NCBI GenBank assembly: GCA_033675545.1
Contig: JAWDGP010000881.1
Span: forward strand, 218,501 to 282,500
DNA: 64,000 nucleotides
Reading direction: 5' to 3'
From: Elysia crispata
Lineage: Eukaryota > Mollusca > Gastropoda > Plakobranchidae
Under the pieces are notes generated by a model. The model saw nothing but the letters and a program-made list of their open reading frames with translations, had not been told where the DNA came from and searched no databases. The translations under genes and the position numbers were made by a program. Below, piece after piece: positions 50,201 through 62,700 of this stretch (position 1 is its first letter; every line of letters begins with the position of its first letter).

Positions 50201-53200
50201 GGAAGAAGAAAACAGTCTTCGCAAAAAACAAAATGTAATCACTAGTCCTTTTGATCTGGGGCAGATTTCAACACATTCAATTTTCCCATTTGTTTCCTTA
50301 AACTACAATGATTTGGCTCATTGTTGATAGTTGCGATTATCTCTGTTAGGGCCTGCTCTTTCTCAATTTTCAGCATATTGCCTTTTCACAGTGTAAGGGA
50401 CCATTCTTTAATGACGTCAGCTTTTTTCAAACAATTTTTACCGCCTCCCCCCCTCCTGTCAGCCTATAATCAGCTTTTGTTTGACCCCCCCCCCAGCTGA
50501 GGTCAGCTTTATAGATCAATAATATTTCTATCAGTTGCATATTTGTTTCGTCAAGAATACCATCTAACACTACTAACAGTAACAGTTAGCTATAGAGACA
50601 ACACAACAGAATGAATAATGCTAAATAGTTGTTATTTATACTTATAGTGTTTAACTTTATTATTAAAAGATGAGATCATTGTATCCCCCCTCCCCCCTTT
50701 CTGGAGTCAGCTCAGGGTCAGCTGGTCCAAAGACCCCCCCTCCCCCCCTAATAGGCTGACGTCATTAAAGAACGGTCCCCAAGTCAATGCAATTGTTATG
50801 CTTGCATACATACATCAGGATCTGCAGTGGGATTCTATCTCTGGAGAAACCAAACAGAGAGTCAGTGGAAAGAACATTAAAGAAAGAGAGGCGAAAGGGA
50901 GAGGGGGAGAAAGAAAAGGTCAAGGGGCACAATATGAAATGTTTTCTCATGTTATCATAGAAGAGGAGGAAAATAAAGTCAAATGACCCTCAAACATCTT
51001 ATGAAAAAAATAAAATGTGAATCTTTTTCCGTTTTTGACATTGCTCTGATTTTCAGTCTCATGAGAAACACTGCTCTGAATTTTGTTTTGTTTTTTTTGC
51101 ATGTGGCAAAACTGTTTAATTAACGTCTAAAATAATTAATTTTTCCCTCCCCAGAAACCTTCAAGCATGTTGCCAAGACTGTGGCACTGGTTGAGCTCAA
51201 AGACCATGTGATTGATGTAGTTTTTACTCTCTTTGATGAGAACAGTAAGTTTCAGAGTTCAAAATACTATTCTGACCTCTCTTCTGACTAAGCTTGAAAT
51301 TTGTATTATGAGCCTTGCATATCAGATCAATAGCAGCAAGAAAACCAAATTTGGAAGGTAATTTCTTCAAAGAAGATAGATCCAAAAGACATTTAAATTA
51401 ACTTTTGGATTTAGAGAGAGTGTGCCATTGACAACAATCCATATAAGGCATATTTACTTGTCTCTTTATTCTGATGGTGTCAAGTTACAGTCAACTATGC
51501 TTAAGTTTATGTAGCTAGGGGATTTATAACATCAATACAACCTTCAGATAAACACAACTGTAGGGTAAAATCGCAGAACTTTTCTGTGTTTGACGTACGT
51601 CAATGAAGTTATATCTCTTACTAATGCAACATCCTGACGCCGCTTGTGGGTCATGGACTTGATGATACACTGTTTTTTTTTTTTTTAAATATGGAAGTTG
51701 GGATTATTTTTGCTGGATGGATCTGAATTTACAACTTGCTGTATCAATATGAAGACGCTCTTGAAGGTAATGCACACAGTCAGCTGCATCAACATGTGAA
51801 GTGAGAACAAACCAAAGCAAAAGAGAAACACCTAGCTGGTTATCCAGCCATGATAGTCTAGCTTTCATTTGCTGACCGTCTGGTATTTGAAGTGGAAGCA
51901 CATCGCCACATAGTACTAGACCTTGAGAATTACATTGCCCAAAGCTAGCATAGTGTTGGACACACACATGAGTCTTGCATGCTCTGCCCCCTCTCCCAAT
52001 CTGTCTTTTCCCTCCTCTGCCGGAGATCATACAATGCTTTGACTTTCTAGAATTTTCAATACCAAAGTGGACGTACGGTTTGTGCTTTTGTTCCATCAAT
52101 AAAATCCCTGCCAGTGGTCCACATTTCACACTGCAGATATTTGGCACAGTGGCTTCATGCCAATAAATGTGTATACCAATGCGCATTAAACTGTGACTGT
52201 GACTGTGAGCCTGTGTTGTGCTCGAGGTGCCTAACTCCTATCACTGACCAGCACTATAGCACTCACAGGCCATTGGGCAATCTTTGTACTGCCCATGTAA
52301 GGATGTAGCCCTATGGCCTCGATGTATGAATATTTGTGATGCCAAAAGGAAGAAAACTATGTACCACTAGCTATGAGCAATCAAGTGGGCGGGACTAAAA
52401 ATATTCCAACATGCTTTGACCAATTTTGGTACATTAGCAGCTACAGTGAAACCTCTCAATATCAAGTCGCATTGGCATCATCTCTTCCCAACTGATCATT
52501 GTAGTTGTACGGGAACATTAAGCAAAAAAAGGGCATTACTTTCATCCTTTTTAGGTTTTAGCACTGCTGTGAAAGAAGAAAGATAGATGATGAGCAGTGA
52601 ATGAAAATTAACATGAACACAATTGTTTCATTTTATAAGGCAGATAAAGAGCTGGGAAAGAAAAGCACACTCAACCCTATGTTTAAACAGTTATGTTGAA
52701 GCCAACACATCCGTTTATTTTAATAGAAAGATAGGGGCTGGTTCTGGTTCCAGCAAATTAAATCAACATTAACGAAGATCAACTAGTGATCCAACTTCAA
52801 CACAAGTGTAGTCTATTGTATAACACTTATATCGCAACTAATAGTGCAATGACAAAAATTAAGTGAAAGGATTGATCCGAATCACTTGTGTGTTTTTACA
52901 AACAGTTAAAATCAAACTTCTCCTTCATTATTAAGTCTACATAATAAAACTGAAAGATAGTACTAATTGTTCATGAATTCTGAAACCCAGAGGTATATAC
53001 TGCATAATCTTTGTAAAATATTGGTTTTTCTAAACTCATGACCTATTGCAGTTGAACGTAGATGGAAAAGATCTACGAGTGAACAAAGACATGCACTTAT
53101 AACAGAGAGCAGCAATGCAAGTTGATGGAGAAATCAGCTCATTTAAATAAATAAAGGGTGGTGTCAGACAAGGATATGTGCTTTACCCAGACTTTTTCTC

Positions 53201-53904
53201 TGTTTACAGTGAAATAGTTTTGTGAAACCTAGAGGTATATCCAGAAATCAAAGTAGGGAGACATAACGTAAACAACCTGAGATATGCTGATGTGCAGAAA
53301 ATAAAAAAGACTTGCAACAACTATCAGACAGTTAAAGAAGAAAGCAGAAAGAAAGGTAGAATTGAATAGCAAAAAGACAGAAGTAATGGGCTTCCATCGA
53401 AACGAGTGTCTACAGATCAACATCTTTATCATGAGAATAAACTCGAGCAAAGGGATCAATTCAAATACTTGGTTACTTTAATATTAAGTGATGGAAGAAA
53501 CAACACTGAAATTGCATCAAGAATAGGGCAAGTGTGGAAGGTCATGACCGCCTAGGCTAAAGACGAGAGCACTATTGACTTATTCACAAAAGATGAAAAG
53601 CAGCATTTGTTAATGTAATAGATGAATGTCACTTTATTTTTTAGTATTAAAGAAAAATAACAGAAATTAAGATGAGGACCTTCCATTCAACTGTTTATCT
53701 TCTAAGGCAACTCTACTCACCATCCCTATGTTACACCTCCTCCTCTATTCTACAGATGATGGTGAGCTGAGCAACAAAGAATTTGTGTCTGTCATGAAAC
53801 GAAGAGTTATGCGTGGCCTGGAGAAACCCAAGGATACAGGTTTTGTTAAGCTTATCAATGCTGTTGTCAAGTGTGCAACATCCACACCCATCTATAGCGA
53901 GTAG
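28134..53904 (+). CDS. MICU1: Mitochondrial calcium uptake protein 1, eleven coding exons
   Basis: MICU1 sits in the intermembrane space and gates the MCU calcium channel. Exons: 28134-28438, 30216-30381, 31342-31501, 32781-32818, 44158-44272, 45104-45186, 47355-47549, 48272-48409, 48840-48948, 51155-51244, 53756-53904; phases agree and give 515 residues (human 476). The ATG is the first in frame after an upstream stop, in an exon whose acceptor is at 28078; earlier 5' UTR exons were not found. Features: basic N-terminal targeting region, membrane segment at about 84-108, polybasic [12 protein letters not shown] (146-157), [20 protein letters not shown]-hand 1 [12 protein letters not shown] (275-286), EF-hand 2 [12 protein letters not shown] (464-475), and a C-terminal Cys506 (VVKC) matching the human cysteine that links to MICU2. 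The polybasic GFRDR segment favours MICU1 over MICU2 or MICU3. Introns 4 (11.3 kb), 9 and 10 are large. Confidence 0.96.
31010..31172. repeat. (ATT)n microsatellite in MICU1 intron 2
   Basis: Imperfect ATT/GTT trinucleotide array over about 160 bases, beginning 170 bases before MICU1 exon 3. The poly-isoleucine frame through it is an artefact of the repeat. Confidence 0.95.
32022..32290. repeat. (TC)n / (TCTG)n / (TATC)n compound microsatellite in MICU1 intron 3
   Basis: Long CT-dinucleotide tracts interleaved with CTGT and TATC tetranucleotides. Smaller CTGT and AC arrays follow at 32618-32669. Ser/Leu-rich frames through the array are artefacts. Confidence 0.96.
36072..36089 (+). CDS. MICU1: Candidate 18-nt MICU1 microexon (DKLEDM)
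   Basis: A pyrimidine-rich stretch ending CTTGTAGCAG precedes GATAAACTTGAGGATATG, which is followed by the strong donor GTGAGTGAG. It is phase 0 on both sides, as needed between exon 4 (ends 32818) and exon 5 (starts 44158), and adds DKLEDM after residue 223. It lies at the protein position of the vertebrate MICU1.1 microexon. Splicing use is inferred. Confidence 0.6.
40975..40986 (+). CDS. MICU1: Candidate 12-nt MICU1 microexon (DGSE)
   Basis: After a T-rich tract ending CCAATGTGTAG comes GATGGTTCCGAG and then the donor GTAATT. Twelve bases and phase 0 match the size of the four-residue vertebrate MICU1.1 microexon (EFWQ), though the residues differ. A match this short can arise by chance in an 11-kb intron, so confidence is lower than for the 18-nt candidate. 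Confidence 0.45.
46157..46562. mobile_element. MITE-like element with 14-bp-plus inverted repeats in MICU1 intron 6
   Basis: Left end GGCTTTCTATCAGG followed by CCTAGATCTA. The right end is the complement, TAGATCTAGACC then TGATAGAAAGCC. Similarity between the ends may extend a few bases further out (ATTTGCATT versus the complement of CATGGGAAT). The interior is non-coding and holds a tight hairpin at 46219-46251. Superfamily unknown. Confidence 0.7.
46776..46872. repeat. Tandem duplication of about 43 bp
   Basis: TGAGCATTGACATGTAGATA ... GCACATTTTGACA at 46776 is repeated at 46829 as TGAGCATTGGCATGTAGATA ... GCACATGTTGACA. Confidence 0.8.
50397..50779. mobile_element. 383-bp palindromic MITE in MICU1 intron 9
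   Basis: Left end GGGACCATTCTTTAATGACG and right end CGTCATTAAAGAACGGTCCC form inverted repeats of about 25 bp with one mismatch. They continue with GTCAGC / GCTGAC and C-rich inner blocks that are also partly inverted. No coding sequence. I recall similar GGGACCGTTC termini in invertebrate DNA transposons but cannot name the superfamily. Confidence 0.85.
51704..52186 (-). other. Unrecognised 160-residue open frame in MICU1 intron 10
   Basis: The longest frame outside the genes and transposons named here, antisense to MICU1. It has several Cys and His residues ([27 protein letters not shown]) and a region [21 protein letters not shown] recognise no family. The GC content is higher than the surrounding intron. 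It could be a fragment of an unknown transposon protein or chance; no termini were found, though a Tigger-type end (CAGTGAAACCTCTC after TA) lies at 52444. Confidence 0.3.
53055..53560 (+). pseudogene. Decayed LINE reverse transcriptase fragment in MICU1 intron 10
   Basis: Readable pieces in order are [29 protein letters not shown] (RT motif B), [15 protein letters not shown] (motif C, where the second catalytic Asp of YADD has become Val), [27 protein letters not shown] and [13 protein letters not shown]. This is the palm-to-thumb part of an APE-type animal LINE. Several stops and frameshifts interrupt it. It ends about 200 bases before the last MICU1 exon. Confidence 0.85.
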
Positions 53905-56900
53905 TTTGTGGTAGGATGACCCATCTTATTGATCTTGAACTTATTACTCATGGGATCTCCTAATACATGACTGTATTATCATTATTATTACACAATCTGT
54001 AACTTTTTGACTTATTTAACAGATGCATTAGTATTTTTGGTTTTCATTTACAATTCTGGTATTTTAACTTGCGTCGATGCTATAATCAATAATTTTTTTC
54101 CTTCAAGTGAACAAACCATTCCTGTTTGCCTCTGCAAAATTAGTGAAAGTGGGTAGAGAGAGATGAAGAGAGAAATGTCTTGGCTGGGGTAGCGGAGCAT
54201 GTATGTCATTAAGTCGAGGCAGCTGCAAGCCTACAACAAGGATTCAGAGAGCACAGAGAAGAGGATGATGTAGTGTCGCTGCTCCTCACCGAAACTCATT
54301 TCAAGGCCAACTCTGCCTTTGCAGACAGTTATAATTACAGTGGAATCCACAACACCATACTGTGGCCACTTTTTTTTCGTTCTTTGCTAAAGTAACTGAT
54401 TTTTCTAAGTCAACGGTTTTTTGCTTTAAGTCAACACCTTGTGGTGGATGGGAAAAGATGAAACCCATAAAAGCGGCGATGCATAGGGATGGGTGGGCGA
54501 GATAAAGCTCTTTGTTTGTAAACCCAATACAGTTAGTAAGTCGCTGTGTATTGTGTATTCATAGCATGCTTAACAAGGCCTAGCTGAGTTAGTGTGGTCT
54601 TGTGCTGTTGTGACAGTAACAAAGAAGGGATGGAGGCTGTCTGCATTAAATCTAGACCTAACCTATCCTTGACTCTCATCATTTGTGCAAGCAGTGCATT
54701 GTTTTCTTCCGACAACCGCTCACCTTGATCAATAGCATTCTTCTGAAAGCCTCCATTAATGCTAAACATTTTTTTTAAATCATGCCAAATTTTTTTTTCT
54801 CCTGAAAACATAACAAAAGTAACGTTATTATGGTTTTAAATCCATTCTAAAAGAGACTTAAACTGGAAAAAAGAAATACAGCAGGAATGGTAGGTGTGTC
54901 ATATTTAATGTTTTTTGTGCGTGGTATTAAAGTTATTTAAATAAACCTCTTTTCATTCTTAATGTGTTCTTCTATTTGCCTAAATAACTCGTATATAGAG
55001 ACACTGCATGGGGAGATTTCTATGATAAGTAACAAAAGGGAGACAAACCGTCTTTATAACATGAATTCTTGGACTTATTTCCTGGAAATGGCTATAGTCA
55101 ACCTTGCTTTAAGACAACTTTTGCTTGGTCCCAAGATGTTGACTTTGAAGCAGATCCCATGGTATATAAACTGGAGAAAGCACTATACTTCTTAGTTTTA
55201 TCATTGTTCCAATTCTCAATTCTTTTATGATTAACGTGAATAATATTCAGACCTCAGGTTATTTATCATCACCTAGTAACATGCTTCTATTTTCATTTGG
55301 GTCTTGTTCCCATGTTTTATACACAAGTTTTAAGGAACTTGTTTTAAATTCGTCTTTTATTTTTTCAGTAAGACGCTTTATGAGTTTCGCTTTGTAAATT
55401 GTAATTAGCATGAATAAGAAATATTTTTTGTTGTGAAAGTCTATGTGAGCAATAGTGTTTGCCATATAAATTTTTCTTCTGCTTTTTTAAATTTAATCTG
55501 TCTGTACTTTTCAACCTTGTTTTTTTTTAATTCTGTGATAATTAATTGAATTTTTCTAAACCAATATATTGTCACTTCTCACGTAGTAAGTTGATATTTT
55601 ACAATGCTTTGAATTATCTCCACACTCCCTGTCTTCTTTTACTGAAAAGAAAAAAAAAGGAATTCTGCATTTTACTGTTTAGGTTACTTCTAGAACTTCT
55701 ACAGCTTTCCATTTGAAAATTAGTTGGAAATCAAAATTGACCTATGCACACTAAAGATTTATCCTTATTTAGAACTAACTTGCTAAAAAAAATTACATAG
55801 AAATCTGTAAAGTGCATAAACTTTCCTATAAATATGTAAAGTTAAAAAAAAGCAAAAAGCAAAAAAAAAAAACAAAAAAAAAACAACCAAGCACCAAGAA
55901 AAAGATAAGTAACTGTTGCTCTGTGATTAATTGATAATTTATTTGTTCACTGGCCATTGTATTTCATATTGTACTATTCACATGATTAACAGCCCTATAT
56001 ATAGCTAAAATCAGTTCAAAGAATGAAAAATCTGTATTTTGGGATGGCAAATGGTTAAAAATGGAACTAGTATTACTGCAGGCTAAATTTTAGTAAGTAC
56101 GTTTGTCTCCATTAATAATTGACTTCCATTTGAGTTTGTTATATGGTTTGCTCCATATAACATTCCAAATTCTCTCCTGCAGCTCTTCCGGAATTTTTTT
56201 TTTATTGAACATGCAGCAGCTATTTTATCATTTATATTAGCTGGAACGCACACAAAGACATTCTTCTTTGACATATTTTCTAAAAATGCATATATAGAAT
56301 AATACATAGTAATTTGTGTCCAACATAGATTTGGTACTAAAAAGACACATTCTGTATTTTACAAAACTTATCAGATAAGGTTTAATTTTAGTTTGTATAA
56401 CACATTTATATTAATATCTAAGTCTAATCATTTAAAATTTTGAACAGGTATCATCAGAATTGTTCCTTTTTGTACATATAACACAACTTTCTCACCAAAG
56501 GTTGCTATTTTTCAAATAAATTAACCCACATTTCTTGTCATTCTGGAGATCGATTTTTAAATAAATTATACACCTTTTTGAAAGAGAGTTTTGTTCATTT
56601 TGAAATTCACTTTTTTCCTGTCTCTTGTTCCTTTGCACATGTGTTTTTTTCCAGTAAATTTTTTTTTTTTTTTTTTCATTTTTAATACTGTTTTTTTTTT
56701 CACAGCAGTGCTTTCATCATTTTTTTTCCATCTCTAAAGAGTGTTGCTCATGAAAAAATGCTAGAATCGGAAGAGAAAATTTTTAAGCACAACATCAAGA
56801 CTTTTTTTTGGTATGTAAATACATCGTTTTCTGTAGTGATCATCTAAATTCTAATAATCTTGACCGAAAGACATAGGGAAATATACTGCGTTTTCTGACG

Positions 56901-59369
56901 AGTAAAATATGCAACTGACATCTGTTTACGTAGAAGTTATTGGATGCTGAATGTTATTTTTGGATTAGCATTAAAGAAGAGCTTGTAATTAGTATTTTAG
57001 GTGTCATTTTTTTGTATGTGTGTCTGTGTGGAAAAAATTGGAGGGAAGATAGGAGGTGACATTAAGTCTAGTATCATAGGAATGTGATCTCAGTATTAAA
57101 GATTTCTCTACTTGTAGTATTTAACCTTAGATGCAGCTACTAGTAGACTATACTTCCTCTCAAAATTTCTAAGCTCCAGTGAGACTTACAGGAAACGGGA
57201 AGTAAAGAATAGAATGAGGGTAGAAGTCATTGGTTCTGTATATCAAAAATGATTGCTGCTCTTTTGATAAACATACTGAGAAATAGTGAACCGAGTATTA
57301 AAAAGATAAAATTTAACTTGAAAAAAAGTTTTGTTTTTTTTAAACTGAAGACCTGAAACCAAAAGCAAGAGAAGTCTGAAATCAGATTTAACCTGAGACT
57401 AGTTAGGGATTTATAATCAGACTCATTCTAAAAAGGTACCTTTTTTAATCAGGCACAACATATCAGAATTAAAAAAAAAAAATGCACCTTTAAGACTACT
57501 TTGTTAAGTTCTAAATTTTGCTCATATAATAGAGATATTTTCAACATTGTTCATGTGTGTCTTGAAAAATGTAAGAGATGTATGTCATTTTTCTCGTTGA
57601 TTTTTGTAACAATTTTGGGTGATTTTCTCTGATCTTCAGCTTTTGTCTAGTTCGTTTTCAGAGTAAAATGGTAATTGATTTTACAAAAGGAATGATTAAA
57701 CTTTAAAGAATGAAATTCTTGATTCATCACTGAGGAAAGACAGTGTTTTGAAATAGCACACATATTTTCCTGCTCTACATAGACGTAATACATTGTACCA
57801 TCATGGCCAGATAAAATAAAAGCTTTTTAAAGCTCTCAATGTGATATGATAATTGATCCAATCTGATTCATCAGCATTGCCATGCATCAAACTTTATTTT
57901 AGAAGTTACCTTGGCATAATGGTATATCAACTGAGGTGAAAATAGAGGTTTGTTCCTCGGTATTCCATGCCTATGTCATATTGTGATGTGTCTGAGATCG
58001 CAGCCTTCACCGATTCACCAAGGCTTATTTTGTTTCTCCGACTCAACGTCTGAGATCACAGTTGTCACCAAAGCTTTTCTTTTTCAGACTCTGTCACTTG
58101 GTGTCAGAACTTTTTACTTTCAATAGAAAACTAAATAAAGCTCACTTCTGCTAGAGTTGGAACAAAGAACTTTCCAAGGTTGTTTGTGTCAGTCTGTATA
58201 AATGCCTCTGATGACACATTATTTTGTAGAATTTGCCCTCGTCTATTACTTCTTTCTTGTCCATTATCTGCTCAATAGACCTAAATGTGGATCTTGAGTT
58301 TGTGGGCATGATATGAAACTAAAATATTTGGATGTCATCTAGTCAATTACTTGGAAAATTAATTTTTTTTTTGTTAATTTGAGAATTACCACAGCTGATA
58401 CTAGCAACTGTACATGGCTTTTAAGTCAAAACAATTGCCCATTACATTTAGTTGTAAAAGCATAAAGAATCTACCAAAGCACCATGATAAGCTCATGGTT
58501 AAATGTTTAGTTTTGAGGACTTCCTAACTGTCACAAGTTACATAGCTATGTATTGTTTTGCCGAGTTTATTATGTAATCAATTTCTTTTTACTTTAATAA
58601 TTCCAAATGCTGAGCAAAGCTTAAAGGTTCAAAGAAGAGCAATGTTGTCGCCTTTTCTTCCTTTCCCGATTTATTTTCAATTTTTCCTTTTTGTGACACT
58701 CTATGAGCTCATCATCTGAGTTTATCCAGCTATTATTTATAACATATTGTTATGGCAAATGACACTTTTTTTTCCACACTACATAGATATGAAACTGCTG
58801 TGGTCGAAGAAAGGAAGGTAGCATAGCTGTGACAACATTATGGAAAAATTCTGGTTAAGCCTAGTAAAATACTTTCTGACTGATGAAAAAAAGAGAACAG
58901 TACACTATTTTGGTCAGCCATTAGGCTAGGTACATTTTCAAGAATGAAATTTGCATATTTTCTTCATTTTAAGTACAATACATGATTGAAAGTGTCCCTG
59001 AAAATCCAGACATGCAATGGATATGAACAATTGTTCATATTCATGTCATGTTTGAGAAAATTGATACCAATTTCTGCAATGTGGGTCACCTCTAATAATT
59101 GCTCTGCTTCAGGTGTAAATTTATAATTGCATGAATCTCAGGTAAGACTGAGGGTCCTTGTCACATTAATGTGAAAAAGGTTGAGAGTGATGCATCTATT
59201 TGAACTTGAAGGCTACCCAATTTTCGAATTTCTTAGGATCTCAAGGATAGCATACTGTTTAGAATCTACATTAAATTTGTCTTTAAAAATACCAATCAAC
59301 ATTATTTCTAATAACTAGGTGCATTTAACAACTTGGACAACACCATATTAAATTTAAAGAAAAATAATA
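53905..59369. other. Region between the convergent MICU1 and hnRNP genes
   Basis: AT-rich, with many homopolymer T and A tracts. It begins with the MICU1 3' UTR, whose end I cannot place (an AATAAA occurs near 54941). Apart from the possible Tigger element at 54338 and an imperfect 50-bp repeat near 57985-58080, I see no gene or structured element. Confidence 0.45.
54338..55165. mobile_element. Possible Tigger-type element downstream of MICU1
   Basis: CAGTGGAATCCACAACACC follows TA at 54336-54337. Inner blocks CTAAGTCAAC and CTTTAAGTCAAC near 54400-54435 have inverted counterparts (GTCAACCTTGCTTTAAG, GTTGACTTTGAAG) at 55097-55150. The right terminus is not clear. A 92-residue minus-strand frame inside (54533-54811) has a coiled-coil-like stretch (GERLSEENNALLAQMMRVKD) that I cannot place. 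Confidence 0.4.
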
Positions 59370-59386
59370 CACTATAAAGATGACAA

Positions 59387-59392
59387 TTTATT
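59387..59392 (-). terminator. hnRNP H/F polyadenylation signal
   Basis: AATAAA on the minus strand about 325 bases after the stop codon of the hnRNP gene (59716). It is a plausible end of its 3' UTR, judged by motif and position only. Confidence 0.5.
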
Positions 59393-59715
59393 GCATGAAA
59401 ATATATACAATGGAAATTTGAAGTTGAACTCCGCATTACATATTTTTACAGACATTCATAAAAGGGTTCAAAATGTAATGAAATTGAGGTTTAAAAAATA
59501 GCAACATAGCATTGTAGAAGTACAATTCATTTGACAAATTCTTAATCTCTCTTCCCCCCTCCCCCTTTTTTATGCCAATATAAGCTATAAGCTTATAAAG
59601 TTAATTCTAAAACTTAGTGCCCTAATTTTGCACTAACATTTCCACAGAAATCTTAAGGTGTAAAACAAAGACCAAAAGAATGACAACAAAAATAGGCAGA
59701 CATCATTGTTCAAGT

Positions 59716-62700
59716 TTAAAAGGCTGTGTAGTTATTGTTCATCATGCCGCCTCCACCCATACCATCACCATAGCCACCACCCATCTCATAGTTGCTTAAA
59801 CCTCCTGAGGAAAGATCCAAATAAATGAACAATTGAAATAATGTCTCATAAAAATGTGCATGGCATCAGGTAAAAATTGGATATGACTTTCACACATGAT
59901 ATTCTATCGCTCTAACCACTTAATGGCAAAAGGATTCCAACCTGACACATAGGAAGGGAAGGGGGGGGGGAGGGCTTCAAGAAGTCTGGTCCAGATATAC
60001 ATCAACACAGCACAAACTTTTGTTACTCTACAGTCATCACGCAAAGTTCCAGATTTCTGCCACCTTTCTTTGACCTTGACCCAGTCTTCAATGGCATGCA
60101 TCTTGTTAAGGAGATGGCCTCCTTTGAGTGATTTCTTTTTTTTGATTGGGGAACAGAAAAAAGTCTGCCAGGTGAGTAAGCTGAATGTGGTAGGGTTTCG
60201 AAGCCCCACTGTTAAGCTGTCTGAACTGCTTGTTCTGCTCGGACAGGGGCATTGTCATGCAGGATTTCTGAGATGTCTAACAAGATTCCTTTCTACTCAG
60301 ACCAAAAACTTCTGGAATCACCTTGGTAAGGTAATCAATCCCAGACAGTTATTTATCATAAAAGACCTGTACTAAAATTAGGCATAAACATCATTAGAAA
60401 TGCAGTTGAAATGTTGATCTTCATGTAATTAGTGGATTTATAATTAAAACTCTTTAACTTTAAGATAAAAAGTAAAAAGTTTAGCTAACACCACCTAAGT
60501 AACTCCAACCCAGGTAAAAGCTCTGACCCTAACATAAGGTACGTAACTCTGTACAAAAAATAGATCTATACATTTAAACAAAATATTATAATCAAACAAA
60601 ACAAGAATAATAAAATAAACTGTAAAAAAAAATACAGGTCTTGAATTTTTAATAAAACAAGGATTTATGACAGGAATCCAATTTTATAAGACTTCTTCAC
60701 TTCAGGCCGACTCCATCTCCATTTCAGCATTTTCACCTTCAACTTCCCACTTAACCATCATTTCAACATCACAATCAGATTCCCAATATCAAGCAGGCAA
60801 TGGTCATTAATTTATTCTGATTGTAGGGATAACCACGCAGACAACCAAAGTAAAAGGTTTCTGCAGCATCCCTGAGATGATTCAAGTGATCATCCACCCT
60901 GAATGAAAGTTTAGATCTAGCCTAGGCCTTGAAATCTCCAAAAATCGTAGAAAAAACGGCCAATTTTGAAGTGCATTTTTGCTTCTTTCTCCCTTTCTCT
61001 TATACCCTGCTACATAAAATAGTTAACCCAGTGAAGTGCCTCAGTTATTTCTTTAGATCAATGAAACATACTGTCAGGACCCTTGCTCTTGCACCATCAG
61101 AGAGATAAGGCAATTGAATGCCTCCTTGTTAACGTTAGACAAATTATATGTGCAAGATGTGAGTACAGCTTAGAAATATTTTGTCATAAAAAAATTGTCC
61201 TACCTAGAGAGAGACATCTTTTTTTTTTTTTTTTTTGTAAATCATCTATGAGTTTTAAATTATTGTGCATCCTTCTATCTTCTGCCCTAATCAAGTCTCA
61301 AATCAAAAGCGCAACTAAACCCTCTTAGATTACCAGTAATTTGAGTACCAGATATGTTTATAAAATAAACTGATAAATCCACATGAGAATGTTAAAAATG
61401 ATCTTTCAAACAATGAAGCTTTTAAAGCGTTTAAAATGGAATATTTTCATGAACCTTTCAAGGTGGCTACGACTTCTGTAGATGGAAACACATCTAGGAA
61501 GGGCACAGGGGCATGATTACACAAAAGACTTCAAATTTTTTTAGATTGCAAATAGGGCCATGTGGAAGCATTATCAAACTGATCTATTGAACTTTTGAGT
61601 GCTCCAACTTAGGCTGAATTATCTGAAGTAACATGTTTTCAGCACTAACCCTCAAATATTTCATTTCTCTGCAACTTGCTCAGTTGAAGCAATATAAAGC
61701 TTATAGCTCAAGTCTCCTCTGAGTATCTCTTACAAACGCACACTGCTGCTTATTTATTTTTTTTTATCTTTTTCTTTGCTGAATATTCATTGAATATCTC
61801 ACTAGACAAGGCTCCACCAGGCCCTGGCATGAAAAAAAGTGAAGACCTAAATCTACATTTGCTTTGAAAGAAAATCGACTTAAATATGACAGTCTACAAA
61901 CTAGAACAATCAAAAGACTGTCTGCTAGTCTAATTTCCAGCAGAATTCTAGATTGAATGCTAGATAAGATAATTCTGGAAAATCCAACAAAGTCTTGACT
62001 AGATCTGGTTTTATAATGAGTATGAATACATTAAAAAAAAAAAGTCTTTAGATTCAACAATGTGTCATTTCATTTGACCTGAATTTGAAATGCATACAAG
62101 CCTAAAGGATAGCCCAGATCATTGTTTATTTATTGAAACTCAGGAGAACATGGCTCCGAGTCCACAGAATAGTCTGCAAATACCTTTTGAGATTTCCCAT
62201 CAAGTGCGTTCTTATGCTAATTACACAATTCTGACTTTCAAAACATTCCTAGGAACAATTGACAAATTTTTACCTTTACAGCTATAGTTCTTGGCTTTGA
62301 CTTGTATATAAGAAACATATGTGAAAATCAGAACAAACCTTTTAGCCCTCTGTCAAACATGAAGTCACCATTTTAACATGTTATGAATTATTGAAAAGGT
62401 TAAAAACTTTATCATTGGTAAAACTAGACCTGCAAAAACAGGGTGAATATGTAAGACACCAGGCCCACCTTTGCCAGCTCTTATTCTTTGTCTTTTCTAA
62501 AGACAAAGTAGAAGACCAATAAAAATGGAAGTTTTCACCCTAAGATATTCAGAGCAGACATTTTTCAACTAGTTGAAGGAATCCATACTCGATCAAGTAA
62601 GTTTCTTTAAGGACATTTCACATTTGACAAGATCTGCCACTTCAACCCTCGTAAGCCCATTTCTTCAGGACAAAAGTTTGAAGAAGAAAAAATTGGAGGG

